From: an uncultured Clostridia bacterium
GTDB taxonomy: Bacteria; Bacillota; Clostridia; Oscillospirales; Ruminococcaceae
DNA: 41,337 nt
Reading direction: 5' to 3'
NCBI GenBank assembly: GCA_947631265.1
Contig: CANRKQ010000004.1
Span: 1 to 41,337, forward strand
Part shown: one piece after another, positions 1 through 10,024 of the stretch
How the letters are laid out: every line of letters starts with the position of its first letter
Numbering within the stretch: the stretch's first letter is position 1
Translations under genes and position numbers: made by a program
The notes under the pieces: generated by a model
Database searches by the model: none
What the model was told of the DNA's origin: nothing
The model's input: only the letters and a program-made list of their open reading frames with translations

Positions 1-37
1 CCAAGAAAGTAATTAGTATTAATCTCTATACAATAAG

Positions 38-66
38 AGCGTTCGGAGTATTCCGAACGCTTTTGT
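38..66 (+). terminator. Rho-independent terminator of an upstream gene outside the window
   Basis: Perfect inverted repeat AGCGTTCGGA-GTAT-TCCGAACGCT followed by TTTTGTGTTT. Confidence 0.75.
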
Positions 67-204
67 GTTTATATAGAAGTTAGATAAATTCAACAAATTT
101 TACTAACATAATTATAAAGTCAGTATAGCCTTAGCGCTTATTGGTTGCTTTACTGCTTATATTGTGGTATAATATCTCTGATATTTAAAATATGGAGTGA
201 ATTT

Positions 205-1341
205 ATGATAATATATAATGCAAAAATATATACAATGAACGATAACGATGAAATTATAGAAAACGGTTATGTTGAGTTAAAGAATGATAAGATAATCAGG
301 GTTGGCGAAGGATTTCCCGAACATAATAACGGAGAAATGATTGATGCAGAGGGAAAAACGATTTATCCGGGATTTATTGACGCACATACACATCTTGGTC
401 TTTTCACAAGCGGCGTTGGTGTAGAAGGAGAGGATTTTAACGAGGATTCTGATCCGATAACCCCGCAGCTAAATGCAATAGACGGCATAAATCCAATGGA
501 TTCAGCATTTGATGATGCAAGAAATGCAGGAATTACAACTGCTGTGGTTTCACCGGGAAGTTCTAATGCTATCTGCGGAAGTATTTTTGCAGTAAAAACT
601 ACAGGAAAACGAATTGACAAAATGTCGCTTGGCAAGGTGGGTATGAAAATAAGCTTGGGTGAAAATCCAAAAATGACATATCTTGATAAGGATTCCTCTC
701 CAGTAACGAGAATGGCTATTGCAGCTCTCATACGCGAGGCACTTAGAAAAGCTCAAAGGTATATGGAGGATAAGAAATCAGGAGATGAGACTCCTGAATA
801 TGACGCAAAATGCGAGGCACTGATACCTTTGCTCAAAAGGGAAGTCAAGGCGCATTTTCACTGTCATCGAGCCGATGATATATTTACGGCGGTTAGAATT
901 GCAAAGGAGTTCGATTTAGATTATATTTTAATACACTGCACAGAGGGTCACCTTATTGCTGATGAGCTTAAAGAGGAAAACGCAACGGCGGTCATCGGAC
1001 CTATTATATGTGATAAATCAAAGCCAGAGCTTGCAAATCTTACTCCGGAGAACTGTTTTATTCTAAGCTCGGCAGGCGTTGAAATTTCAATTTGTACTGA
1101 CCATAGTGAAGTTCCTATTCAGTATCTACCCATATCCGTAGGGATTGCGGTAAAAAACGGTCTGGATTTTTATGAGGCTGTGAAAGCAGTCACGAAAACT
1201 CCGGCAAAACAAATGGGATTGTTTGACAGAATTGGTTCGATTGAAAAGGATAAGGACGCGGATTTAGTTATGTTCGGTACTAATCCTTTTGAGGTTATGA
1301 GCAGTCCTGATATGGTAATAATAAACGGAGATGAGATATAA
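205..1341 (+). CDS. Amidohydrolase (imidazolonepropionase-like metal-dependent hydrolase)
   Basis: Metal-binding motif GFIDAHTHLG, then FHCHRADD, LIHCTEGH and ICTDHSEVP; C-terminal GSIEKDKDADLVMF typical of amidohydrolases. The start at 205 (MIIYNAKIYT) follows a GGAG RBS; the ORF-track start at 145 is probably too early. Confidence 0.85.
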   Translation: MIIYNAKIYTMNDNDEIIENGYVELKNDKIIRVGEGFPEHNNGEMIDAEGKTIYPGFIDAHTHLGLFTSGVGVEGEDFNEDSDPITPQLNAIDGINPMDSAFDDARNAGITTAVVSPGSSNAICGSIFAVKTTGKRIDKMSLGKVGMKISLGENPKMTYLDKDSSPVTRMAIAALIREALRKAQRYMEDKKSGDETPEYDAKCEALIPLLKREVKAHFHCHRADDIFTAVRIAKEFDLDYILIHCTEGHLIADELKEENATAVIGPIICDKSKPELANLTPENCFILSSAGVEISICTDHSEVPIQYLPISVGIAVKNGLDFYEAVKAVTKTPAKQMGLFDRIGSIEKDKDADLVMFGTNPFEVMSSPDMVIINGDEI

Positions 1342-2184
1342 ATGAGGAATATAAGCGTTAAAGATATAGAGAAAAAGGTTGCAGAGCTTTGCATTAAAGC
1401 AAATCTGAGTCTTCCTGAGGATTTGGAGAGTTGTATAAAATGCAAAGCGAGTGATGAGAGGTCAGAGGTCGGAAGAAATGTTTTTTCTGATATAATTGAC
1501 AATATAAATGTAGCAAGAGATGAAACTATTCCTATTTGTCAAGACACCGGAATGGCGGTTATATTTTTAGAAATAGGTCAGGATGTTCATTTTGTTGACG
1601 GGGTTTTATACGAGGCGATCAACAGGGGTGTAGCAAAGGGGTATACAGACGGTTATCTCAGAAAGTCGATAGTATCAGATCCAATAGAAAGGATCAACAC
1701 TAACGACAACACACCTGCGGTCATACATACGAAAATAGTTGAAGGAGACAAGGTTAAAATTGTTGTTGCTCCTAAGGGCTTTGGCAGCGAAAATATGTCG
1801 GCATTAAAAATGATGACTCCATCGGCAACACTTGAAGAAATAATAGATTTTGTTGTTGACACCGTACAAAATGCAGGATCTAATCCATGTCCTCCGATTG
1901 TTGTGGGAGTAGGCATAGGCGGTGATTTTGAGAGCTGTGCTTACAATGCAAAAAAAGCATTATGCAGACCTGTTTCTATAAGGAATCCTAAAGCCATTTA
2001 TTCAGATTTAGAAAACAAAATGCTAGACAAAATAAACAAACTAGGTATAGGTCCTCAGGGTTTTGGAGGATCGGTAACAGCACTAGCTGTGAACATTGAG
2101 CAGTCACCCACACATATAGCTGGGTTGCCTGTGGCAGTAAACATCGGTTGTCACGTTACGAGGCACGCTGAGGATGTAATTTAG
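1342..2184 (+). CDS. Class I fumarate hydratase alpha subunit (Fe-S hydro-lyase, tartrate dehydratase alpha-type)
   Basis: PICQDTGMAVIF, KGFGSENMSALKMM, GVGIGGDFESCAYNAKKAL and NIGCHVTRHAEDV motifs, with three cysteines positioned as 4Fe-4S ligands. Confidence 0.9.
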   Translation: MRNISVKDIEKKVAELCIKANLSLPEDLESCIKCKASDERSEVGRNVFSDIIDNINVARDETIPICQDTGMAVIFLEIGQDVHFVDGVLYEAINRGVAKGYTDGYLRKSIVSDPIERINTNDNTPAVIHTKIVEGDKVKIVVAPKGFGSENMSALKMMTPSATLEEIIDFVVDTVQNAGSNPCPPIVVGVGIGGDFESCAYNAKKALCRPVSIRNPKAIYSDLENKMLDKINKLGIGPQGFGGSVTALAVNIEQSPTHIAGLPVAVNIGCHVTRHAEDVI

Positions 2185-2227
2185 AATAAAATAAAGTTTG
2201 GTATTTAAAATCAATTTAGGTACAAGT

Positions 2228-2261
2228 CGGGCAAGTGTTGAAATATTTGTCCGATATTTTT
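2228..2261 (+). terminator. Terminator after the fumarase alpha gene
   Basis: CGGGCAA ... TTGTCCG stem followed by ATATTTTTATAAA. Confidence 0.6.
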
Positions 2262-2271
2262 ATAAAAAATG

Positions 2272-2300
2272 TTGACAAGGCTAAACATATGTGATAAAAT
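2272..2300 (+). promoter_or_regulatory. Sigma-A-type promoter for tRNA-Leu
   Basis: TTGACA - 17 nt - TAAAAT just upstream of the tRNA. Confidence 0.75.
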
Positions 2301-2316
2301 ACTTTAGTAACATTTT

Positions 2317-2403
2317 GCCGGTGTGATGGAATTGGCAGACGTGCTGGACTCAAAATCCAGTGGTGGAGACACCGTACCGGTTCGACCCCGGTCACCGGCA
2401 CCA
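2317..2403 (+). tRNA. tRNA-Leu (anticodon CAA), CCA encoded
   Basis: Acceptor GCCGGTG/CACCGGC, anticodon stem CTGGA-ctCAAaa-TCCAG, long variable arm, T-loop GGTTCGACCCC, 3' ACCA. Confidence 0.95.
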
Positions 2404-2424
2404 GCAACGGTTAAGTGCAACTGG

Positions 2425-2458
2425 TTCACGTTTTGCATTAGTAAAACGTGAATTTTTT
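2425..2458 (+). terminator. Terminator after tRNA-Leu
   Basis: TTCACGTTTT-GCATTAGT-AAAACGTGAA followed by TTTTTTAT. Confidence 0.9.
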
Positions 2459-2490
2459 ATCTCGCGTTTTATTATGAGATAAAATTTTGC

Positions 2491-2519
2491 TTGACAAAGG
2501 AAATATTTTGTGCTATATT
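2491..2519 (+). promoter_or_regulatory. Sigma-A-type promoter for the T-box/pheST unit
   Basis: TTGACA - 17 nt - TATATT. Confidence 0.8.
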
Positions 2520-2529
2520 TATTTTAAAC

Positions 2530-2770
2530 ATTATGACTGAGAGAGTAGGTTTGCAGTATAGCTTTCAGAGAGGGGAATGTCTGCTGAAAATTCCCTAAGC
2601 AAAATCAGACTGAAGTTCACTCACGAGTGGTTCTGCCGAATTTTTAGTAAGCGGGAACGGATTTTGAAACCGTTAAAATTCAAGGGAGTGTTGGCTCTTT
2701 TAACCATTAGGTGGTATAGCAAGATACGGTCTTGTCCTGATAGGGATAGGGCTTTTTTATTTTATTAAGG
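2530..2770 (+). promoter_or_regulatory. T-box leader of pheST (putative Phe TTC specifier)
   Basis: GAGAGAGTAGGTT start, ...CTGAAGTTCACTCACGAGTGG..., T-box-like ATTAGGTGGTATAGCAAGATA, then a terminator stem CTTGTCCT-GATA-GGGATAGG and a T-run, directly upstream of pheS. Specifier assignment is tentative. Confidence 0.85.
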
Positions 2771-2780
2771 AGGATTATAA

Positions 2781-3800
2781 ATGAAAGATGCACTTTTAAA
2801 AATCAAAGAGCTTGCGGCTGATGAGCTTTTAAAGGTAAACGACACTAAGGCTCTTGAGGAATTAAGGGTAAAATTTCTGGGAAAAAAGGGAGAGCTTACA
2901 TCTATTTTAAAGCAAATGGGTAAGCTTTCGGCTGAAGAGCGTCCTGTTATCGGACAGCTTGCAAATCAGGTAAGAGCAGAGATTGAGGAGTCTATAACAA
3001 ACCGAGTTAAGGAAATAAAGGCTATGACGCTTGAGAAAAAGCTAAAAGATGAGGAGCTTGACGTAACCTTGCCGGGTACTAAGGCGACTATTGGAAAGTT
3101 GCATCCTCTTAATATCGTTTTGAACGAGATCGAAGAGATATTTATGGGTATGGGCTTTGATGTTGTTGATGGTCCTGAGGTTGAATATGATTATTACAAC
3201 TTTGAGGCTCTAAATCTTCCGGCTGATCACCCTGCAAGGGATACTCAGGATACATTTTATATTACCGATAATATCCTGCTCAGAACTCAGACGTCTTCCG
3301 TTCAGGTGCATGTTATGGAGGAGAAAAAACCTCCTCTCAGAATAATTTCTCCGGGCAGAGTGTACCGCTCTGACGCAGTTGACGCAACACACTCACCGCT
3401 GTTCCACCAGATTGAGGGGCTTGTTGTAGACAAGGGCATTACAATGTCTGACTTGGTTGGAACACTAGAACTGCTTATGAAGCGTCTTTACGGCGACGAC
3501 TGCAAGATAAGACTTCGTCCGCATCATTTTCCGTTTACAGAACCCAGCGCCGAGGTGGATGTAATGTGCTTTAACTGCGGCGGAAAGGGCTGTTCTATGT
3601 GCAAGGACGAGGGATATATCGAGCTTTTAGGCGCAGGAATGGTTCACCCTAAGGTTTTGGCAAACTGCGGAATAGACCCTGAGGTTTACTCAGGCTTTGC
3701 ATTCGGGCTTGGTCTTGAGAGAATAGTTATGAGAAGATACGGAATAAACGATATGAGACTGTTATTTGAAAACGATTTGCGTTTCTTAAATCAGTTTTAA
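2781..3800 (+). CDS. pheS: Phenylalanine--tRNA ligase alpha subunit
   Basis: Class II motifs [30 protein letters not shown] and [16 protein letters not shown]. Confidence 0.98.
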   Translation: MKDALLKIKELAADELLKVNDTKALEELRVKFLGKKGELTSILKQMGKLSAEERPVIGQLANQVRAEIEESITNRVKEIKAMTLEKKLKDEELDVTLPGTKATIGKLHPLNIVLNEIEEIFMGMGFDVVDGPEVEYDYYNFEALNLPADHPARDTQDTFYITDNILLRTQTSSVQVHVMEEKKPPLRIISPGRVYRSDAVDATHSPLFHQIEGLVVDKGITMSDLVGTLELLMKRLYGDDCKIRLRPHHFPFTEPSAEVDVMCFNCGGKGCSMCKDEGYIELLGAGMVHPKVLANCGIDPEVYSGFAFGLGLERIVMRRYGINDMRLLFENDLRFLNQF

Positions 3801-3821
3801 TGCGTAAGGGAGGTTTATTTA

Positions 3822-6236
3822 ATGGATTTATCAATGAAATGGCTGAGCGACTTTGTTGACGTCAGCGATAAAAGTATAAAGGATTTTTGCTATGATATGA
3901 CAATGTCAGGTTCAAAGGTAGAGGGTTATACCCCTGAGGGCAAGGACATTACAAACGTAGTAGTAGGACAGGTTTTGTCGGTTGTTCCGCATGATAATTC
4001 CGACCACCTTGTAGTATGTCAGGTAGACGTGGGAACGGAGCGGCTTCAGATAGTTACAGGAGCTCAAAATGTAAATTCTGGGAACTATGTGCCTGTAGCT
4101 TTGAACAATTCAACGGTTTTGCACGACGGCAAGCCTGTTAAGATAAAAAACGGAAAGCTCAGGGGAGTTGAGAGCAACGGTATGCTGTGCTCTCTTGAAG
4201 AACTTGGACTGACAGTACACGATTTTCCTTATGCTATTGAAGACGGAATTTTCATTCTGGGAGATGACTGCGATAAAACTCTTGGTAAAGAAATAAAAGA
4301 GGCTATTGGATTTAACGATACAACAGTTGAGTTTGAAATAACCTCTAACAGACCCGATTGCCTGTCGGTTTTAGGTTTGGCAAGAGAGGCTGCCGCTACC
4401 TATGGAATAAAAAGAACGCTTAAAGAGCCTTCATACAAGGGTATTGACGGCAACATTGAAGATGAGCTTTCAGTTGAGATAAAAAATCCTAAGCTGTGTT
4501 CGAGGTATATTGCAGGAATTGTCAAGAATGTTAAAATAGAGCCGTCACCGAGATGGATGAGAGAAAGACTTCGCGCAAGCGGAGTACGTCCAATCAATAA
4601 TTTTGTAGACATTACAAACTATGTAATGCTAGAGTATGGTCAGCCTATGCACGCGTTTGATTTAAGGTATGTAAACGGAAACAGCATTATAATCCGCAAT
4701 GCAAAGCAGGGTGAGAAGATAGTTACGCTCGACGGCGAGGAGAGAACGCTCAGCGAGGAGATGCTTGTTATTGCCGATAAGGATAAACCTGTTGCTGTTG
4801 CAGGAATTATGGGCGGAGAATATAGCGGTATTATGAGTGATACGACTACTGTTGTATTTGAGGCAGCCTGCTTTGACGGGGCAAGCGTAAGAAGAACTGC
4901 AAAAAAGCTTGGTATGAGAAGTGATGCGTCAGCACGATTTGAAAAGGGACTCAGTCCAAAGAATTGCTATCCAGCGATAATGAGAGCCTTTGAGCTGGTT
5001 GAAGAGCTTGGGGCAGGAGAGGTATACAACACGATTATAGACAGAGACTGCTCACAGGTGAGTGAAAACCCCGTTGAGTTTGATTCTGAATGGATAAACA
5101 GCTTTTTGGGAACAGATATTCCTGAGAGCGATATGATAGAATATCTTAAAAGACTTGATTTTGAGGTTCGGGACGGAAAATGCTATGCGCCGTATGTAAG
5201 AATAGACATTGCTTGCAAAGCCGATATTGCGGAAGAGGTTGCAAGGATTTACGGATATAACAACATACCGTCCACATTGTTAAAGGGCGTTGCCGAGGCG
5301 AGAAGAACGCCTGAGCAGAGATTTATAAAAAGCGTTCAGTCGTCAATGGTATCTATGGGTCTGAACGAAATAGAAACTTATTCATTTATTTCGCCGAAAT
5401 ATTTTGACAGAATATCTCTTGACGGGGATAGCAGACTTCGTGACGCGGTTACTATAACAAACCCTCTAGGTGAAGATACGTCAGTTATGAGGACAACTAT
5501 AATCCCTTCTATGTGTGAAACTCTTGCAAGAAACTATAATTACAGAAATATGAAAGCGTCATTGTTTGAGCTTGGAAATGAGTATATCAAAACGCAAGAC
5601 GGAAAGCTCCCGAATGAGCCGGTGCGTCTTTGCATTGGTATGTATGATTCAAACGGGGAAACGGATTTTTATTCTTTAAAGGGAATTATCGAGGAACTTC
5701 TGAATGTTATTTCAATAACCGAATATGACGTTGAGCTTGCAGGCACCAGTTGTGCTTTTGATGAGTATAGAGCCTTCCATCCGGGAAGAGTGGCGGTATT
5801 AAAGAAAAATGATGTTGAGTTTGGTATTTTCGGAGAGCTGCACCCTTCGGTTCTGGAAAACTATGATATAGGTACAAGAACTTATATTGCAAAACTGAAT
5901 GTTCCGGAGATGATGGCTCTGGCTGATGCTGAAAAGACCTATAAGCCCTTGCCCAAATATCCCGCAGCAACAAGGGATCTGTCACTTGTATGCGATGATA
6001 AAATGCCTGTTGCCTCATTGGAGAAAGCTATAAAGTCAGCGGTGGGCAAAACGCTTGAAAAGGTTACCTTGTTTGACGTTTATAAGGGTGAGCAGATAGA
6101 AAGAGGAAAGAAGTCGGTATCATATTCTATTACAATGCGTTCTCACGAAGGCACTCTTACGGACGAACAGGCAGACGCTGCAATGAAGAGGATTTTAAAG
6201 TCTCTTAAAGAGCTTGGCGCTGAACTAAGAGCATAA
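3822..6236 (+). CDS. pheT: Phenylalanine--tRNA ligase beta subunit
   Basis: EMAP-like N-terminus, B3/B4 and B5 domains (EITSNRPDCLSVLGLAREAAA), anticodon-binding C-terminus; directly follows pheS. Confidence 0.98.
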   Translation: MDLSMKWLSDFVDVSDKSIKDFCYDMTMSGSKVEGYTPEGKDITNVVVGQVLSVVPHDNSDHLVVCQVDVGTERLQIVTGAQNVNSGNYVPVALNNSTVLHDGKPVKIKNGKLRGVESNGMLCSLEELGLTVHDFPYAIEDGIFILGDDCDKTLGKEIKEAIGFNDTTVEFEITSNRPDCLSVLGLAREAAATYGIKRTLKEPSYKGIDGNIEDELSVEIKNPKLCSRYIAGIVKNVKIEPSPRWMRERLRASGVRPINNFVDITNYVMLEYGQPMHAFDLRYVNGNSIIIRNAKQGEKIVTLDGEERTLSEEMLVIADKDKPVAVAGIMGGEYSGIMSDTTTVVFEAACFDGASVRRTAKKLGMRSDASARFEKGLSPKNCYPAIMRAFELVEELGAGEVYNTIIDRDCSQVSENPVEFDSEWINSFLGTDIPESDMIEYLKRLDFEVRDGKCYAPYVRIDIACKADIAEEVARIYGYNNIPSTLLKGVAEARRTPEQRFIKSVQSSMVSMGLNEIETYSFISPKYFDRISLDGDSRLRDAVTITNPLGEDTSVMRTTIIPSMCETLARNYNYRNMKASLFELGNEYIKTQDGKLPNEPVRLCIGMYDSNGETDFYSLKGIIEELLNVISITEYDVELAGTSCAFDEYRAFHPGRVAVLKKNDVEFGIFGELHPSVLENYDIGTRTYIAKLNVPEMMALADAEKTYKPLPKYPAATRDLSLVCDDKMPVASLEKAIKSAVGKTLEKVTLFDVYKGEQIERGKKSVSYSITMRSHEGTLTDEQADAAMKRILKSLKELGAELRA

Positions 6237-6356
6237 GAAAGTAAAAAAATAAATTCATTTTATCCTATATTAAAATATAATCTACTATATTTCGACTATT
6301 TTTTATAAAGCGTCATCATAATAAACTATTAATTTTGCTATTTTTTTCAAAAGTAC

Positions 6357-6385
6357 TTGTTATTTTAAAAAATTTAGATTATAAT
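6357..6385 (+). promoter_or_regulatory. Sigma-A-type promoter upstream of ireB
   Basis: TTGTTA - 17 nt - TATAAT. Confidence 0.6.
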
Positions 6386-6496
6386 AATATTAGTAAAGTT
6401 ATTTTTATACCAAAGGTTTACTGCATTGATAAATTGGTTATAATGCAAATGTAAATTGGTATTCCGTGTAAGAATTTTTTAAGGAGGATAAAGCTT

Positions 6497-6742
6497 ATGT
6501 ACGATCAAACAATGACCTTTTCCGTTAAAGAAGACAAGGAAATGGAACTTAAAAAGAATCTGACAATAATTTATCAGGCTCTTAAGGAAAAGGGCTATAA
6601 TCCAATCAACCAGATAGTAGGTTATATTCTTTCTGAGGATCCGACCTACATAACAACTTACAACAATGCACGAAGTTTGATCCGTCATATTGATAGAGAT
6701 GAATTACTTCAGGCATTAGTTAAGTCTTATTTAGGTGAATAG
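6497..6742 (+). CDS. ireB: IreB family regulatory phosphoprotein (DUF965)
   Basis: [45 protein letters not shown]-type sequence; RBS AAGGAGG. Confidence 0.92.
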   Translation: MYDQTMTFSVKEDKEMELKKNLTIIYQALKEKGYNPINQIVGYILSEDPTYITTYNNARSLIRHIDRDELLQALVKSYLGE

Positions 6743-6757
6743 GAATTATAGATGTAT

Positions 6758-6790
6758 AAGAGACGGCTTTTCAGCTGTCTCTTTTATTTT
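6758..6790 (+). terminator. Terminator after ireB
   Basis: AAGAGACGGCT ... AGCTGTCTCTT followed by TTATTTT. Confidence 0.9.
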
Positions 6791-6876
6791 GAAAAATTGA
6801 TCTGTCATATTACAATTAATTAACAGCATTGTATTTTTAGAATTTGGTTATCCTAACTTTAGAAAGGATGATTGAA

Positions 6877-7845
6877 ATGAAATATATTATTTTAAGTCTT
6901 GTCATTTCTTTGGGAGTTGTTTTATCAGGCTGCGCTAATAATATAGAACCAAACACTAAAGATTTTGATGAAAGCATTACAGATTCATCTACAACAAGCG
7001 AAAACAAAGAAAATAAAAGTGATGACTATTCTCAAAATAATACTGCTACAAACAACACTACAACACAAACGCCGTCAGTAAGCTCTGCAAAATCGAGCTC
7101 AGCCAGTGCTGAACCGCTTATGGCAGGAAAGTCTGTTGATTTATCAACTCTTGACAATACACTTATAGGTTACGGACAGGGTGTAATAGTTGACAGCAAG
7201 AACAGACCTCAGGGTGCAATTGACTTCAATGAAAAATATTCAAAATACAATGCGATTGCAATGGCAAAAACCGATAACAGCAAAAAGAGTAAGGAAAAGA
7301 CTATATATCTTACCTTTGACCAGGGTTATGAAAACGGATACACCGAAAAAATTCTCGACACTCTCAAGAAAAAGAAGGTAAAAGCTACGTTCTTTATATT
7401 GAAGGACTACGCAGAGAGAAATCCCGAGCTTGTAAAAAGAATGATAAAAGAAGGTCATACGGTAGGAAACCATTCAGTATCTCATTTGTCTATGCCGAAT
7501 ATATCGATTGACGAGGCAAAGCAGGAGATAATGGGACTGCACTATTATGTTAAGGAAAAGTTCGGATACGAAATGACAGAGTTCAGACCGCCAAAGGGAG
7601 AGTTTTCAGAAAGAGTTTTACAGCTTGTCAACGAGTGCGGATACAAGACAGTTATGTGGAGCTTTGCTTATGAAGACTGGGATGTTGACAATCAGCCAAA
7701 CGAGGCAGAGGCTTTGAAAAAGGTAACAGGAGCAAAACATAACGGAGCCATTTATTTGCTCCATTCTGTATCAAAGACAAATGCAAAAATACTCGGCGAC
7801 GTAATTGATAACTTGAAAAAGGACGGTTATACTTTTAAGTCATAG
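6877..7845 (+). CDS. Polysaccharide deacetylase family lipoprotein (PdaA-like)
   Basis: Lipobox VLSGC, Ser/Thr/Asn-rich linker, NodB motifs YLTFDQGYENG, GNHSVSHLSM and FRPPKGEFSE. Start at 6877 placed after AGAAAGGATG; the track start at 6844 lacks this. Confidence 0.9.
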   Translation: MKYIILSLVISLGVVLSGCANNIEPNTKDFDESITDSSTTSENKENKSDDYSQNNTATNNTTTQTPSVSSAKSSSASAEPLMAGKSVDLSTLDNTLIGYGQGVIVDSKNRPQGAIDFNEKYSKYNAIAMAKTDNSKKSKEKTIYLTFDQGYENGYTEKILDTLKKKKVKATFFILKDYAERNPELVKRMIKEGHTVGNHSVSHLSMPNISIDEAKQEIMGLHYYVKEKFGYEMTEFRPPKGEFSERVLQLVNECGYKTVMWSFAYEDWDVDNQPNEAEALKKVTGAKHNGAIYLLHSVSKTNAKILGDVIDNLKKDGYTFKS

Positions 7846-7861
7846 TATAATTAGGGACATC

Positions 7862-7906
7862 AAAACCGCTTTAGGGAAAAGAATTCTTAAAGCGGTTTTG
7901 CTTTTA
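7862..7906 (+). terminator. Terminator after the deacetylase gene
   Basis: AAAACCGCTTTA ... TTAAAGCGGTTTTGCTTTT. Confidence 0.85.
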
Positions 7907-8034
7907 AATGTTTAAAATAGGTTTTCATATACATTTTTATAGAAAATAAAGTATATAATTTTTTATATTTCCATTGACATTTTGTTAATATACAAGTATA
8001 ATTAAATTTAATTAATATAGTTGGAGGTCATATA

Positions 8035-9699
8035 ATGAAAATAAAATGTATGTTGAAAAAAACGTTGTCAGTTTTATTAGCAGGCGCAATGTCTTTGACT
8101 GTTTTTACCGCCTGTGACGATAAAAAAGATAATGATAAAGACACATCTTCTGTAAAAGAGATGCTTTTAGATGTATTTGAAACGGCTACAAATTCAACAT
8201 CTTTATCGGGTGTGTTCTCAGGAAATGCCAATGCCGCATCAAAAACAGATATGTCTATTGAGTTCGGCAAGGGCATTACTGACGCTTTGGGTACTGAAGT
8301 TAAGCCCTTATCGCTTACTTCTGAAACAAAGCTGAAAGACAGTAAGGCAGGCACTGATATCTCTGTTTCCTATGGCGGAAATAGTCTTATTTCTTTGAAT
8401 GGAATATACGACAATGATTCAAAGGAGATGTACATAAAGGTTCCTGAGCTTTCTGATGCATATTTAAGTATATCTTCAAAGGATTTAGATGGACTTAAAG
8501 ATAATATTATATCAAGCGGAAAAGCTATCAGCGGTATAAAGAATCCGGCAGTATTTGATATAAAAAAACTTGCAGAGCTCAAGGTAACCGATTACGAGAA
8601 CCTTCTGAAAGATTATATCAAGACAGTTGCCGATTCTCTTCCCAAGGCAGGTAAGGAAGAGGATTACAGCGGTTCACTTAGCGATGTAGAATATAATTAC
8701 AAGTTAAAGACATACACTATCACTTATAATGATGCTAAAAATATCATTGAAAAGGTATTTGAAAAGCTCAAAAACGATGAAAAGATAAAAGAGCTTGCTG
8801 TGGGTATTTTAGGAAGTATCCTTGAAATTACAGATGACAGCTATGCTGCAAAGCTTGACGAGTTAAAGGAAAATTGTGTTAAAGAGTTATCTTCTGACTT
8901 AAATGAAGAGATAAGCCTAATATTTGATGGTGATAATCTTGTAGGAATTAAAGACAATGCAACATTGATGTGTATCGACAGAAAGGACGCGTATGTTTTA
9001 AGTTTAGAAAGCGAAACAGCTAATTATCTTTTCAAAGCTACAGAAACAGACGGTAAAATTAATTTGATATGCAATGCTGAAATTCCGGCAGTTAACGAAG
9101 ATACTCAGGACTTTTCACTTGAATTAAAGGCTGAGGGCTTAGAGGTTACCGACAAGGATAACGGATTTATAAGCGGCGATGCAGACATTGCTATTCAGGC
9201 TGATAACAATAATATAAAAATAGAAATGGGTAGCAAAGCTGAAGAAAAGAACTTAAGTTCTGAATTAAAGTTAAATGTCAACGATGTTGAATATATAAAA
9301 TTAACGTCAACAAGCGAAATTACAAGCTCTTCTGATATTTCAGATCCAAGCGGAACAATATATACATTAAGCCAGATAGAAGACTATCAGACATCTATGA
9401 AGCTTGATGAGTTGACGGCTAATTTCAAGAAAGTACTGGGAGATGATTTAACGTCTGCATTATCGTCAATTTTTTCATCAAAAGGCGGTGATGATGATTC
9501 TGATATATCATCTGACGATGTTTCTGTTAACGAGGACGATGAGAAAGGCGCAATAATGCTTGAAGATTACTATAATGAAGACGGTTCTTTCAATTATGAC
9601 AAGCTGAAAGAGGATTTAGGCGAAGAGGATTATAAGGCGTTTATGTCGCAGATCGATTTAGATGATTTTAAAGTAGACGCTGATGATATTGAGTTTTAA
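8035..9699 (+). CDS. Hypothetical lipoprotein with a highly acidic C-terminal tail
   Basis: Signal peptide plus lipobox FTACDD, RBS TTGGAGG, single long ORF; no recognised domain. Confidence 0.75.
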   Translation: MKIKCMLKKTLSVLLAGAMSLTVFTACDDKKDNDKDTSSVKEMLLDVFETATNSTSLSGVFSGNANAASKTDMSIEFGKGITDALGTEVKPLSLTSETKLKDSKAGTDISVSYGGNSLISLNGIYDNDSKEMYIKVPELSDAYLSISSKDLDGLKDNIISSGKAISGIKNPAVFDIKKLAELKVTDYENLLKDYIKTVADSLPKAGKEEDYSGSLSDVEYNYKLKTYTITYNDAKNIIEKVFEKLKNDEKIKELAVGILGSILEITDDSYAAKLDELKENCVKELSSDLNEEISLIFDGDNLVGIKDNATLMCIDRKDAYVLSLESETANYLFKATETDGKINLICNAEIPAVNEDTQDFSLELKAEGLEVTDKDNGFISGDADIAIQADNNNIKIEMGSKAEEKNLSSELKLNVNDVEYIKLTSTSEITSSSDISDPSGTIYTLSQIEDYQTSMKLDELTANFKKVLGDDLTSALSSIFSSKGGDDDSDISSDDVSVNEDDEKGAIMLEDYYNEDGSFNYDKLKEDLGEEDYKAFMSQIDLDDFKVDADDIEF

Positions 9700-9721
9700 A
9701 ATTAATAGCATATCTGAAAAC

Positions 9722-9762
9722 AAAAGCCTGACAGGATACCAGTTACTGTCAGGCTTTTTATA
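9722..9762. terminator. Bidirectional terminator between convergent genes
   Basis: AAAAGCCTGACAG ... CTGTCAGGCTTTTTATA. Confidence 0.85.
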
Positions 9763-9781
9763 TTATATAGTAATCCAAATG

Positions 9782-10024
9782 TTATTCAATTACTTTATAA
9801 TAATCAGAAACATCTTCTTTTTTTACAAAATCGCTTATGCTCGTGACTTTTACCTTTAAAGGCTTTTGTCCTATGTTTATTTCTATTATATCACCGACTT
9901 TAACATCATACGATGCGCGTGCAATTTTATTGTTAACGGATACCTTACCTGCGTCGCAGGCGTCATTGGCAACTGTGCGTCTTTTTATGATTCTGGTTAT
10001 TTTAAGGTATTTATCCAATCTCAT
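9782..10024 (-). CDS. rqcP: RNA-binding S4 domain protein (RqcP/YabO-like)
   Basis: MRLDKYLKITRIIKRRTVANDACDAGKVSVNNKIARASYDVKVGDIIEI; neighbourhood with hup/mazG/spoVB-like. Confidence 0.9.
   Translation of the reverse strand: MRLDKYLKITRIIKRRTVANDACDAGKVSVNNKIARASYDVKVGDIIEINIGQKPLKVKVTSISDFVKKEDVSDYYKVIE

Noticed and set aside
2577-2768. 63-aa ORF listed in the track upstream of pheS
   Set aside because: Lies entirely inside the T-box leader; no RBS or protein-like composition.
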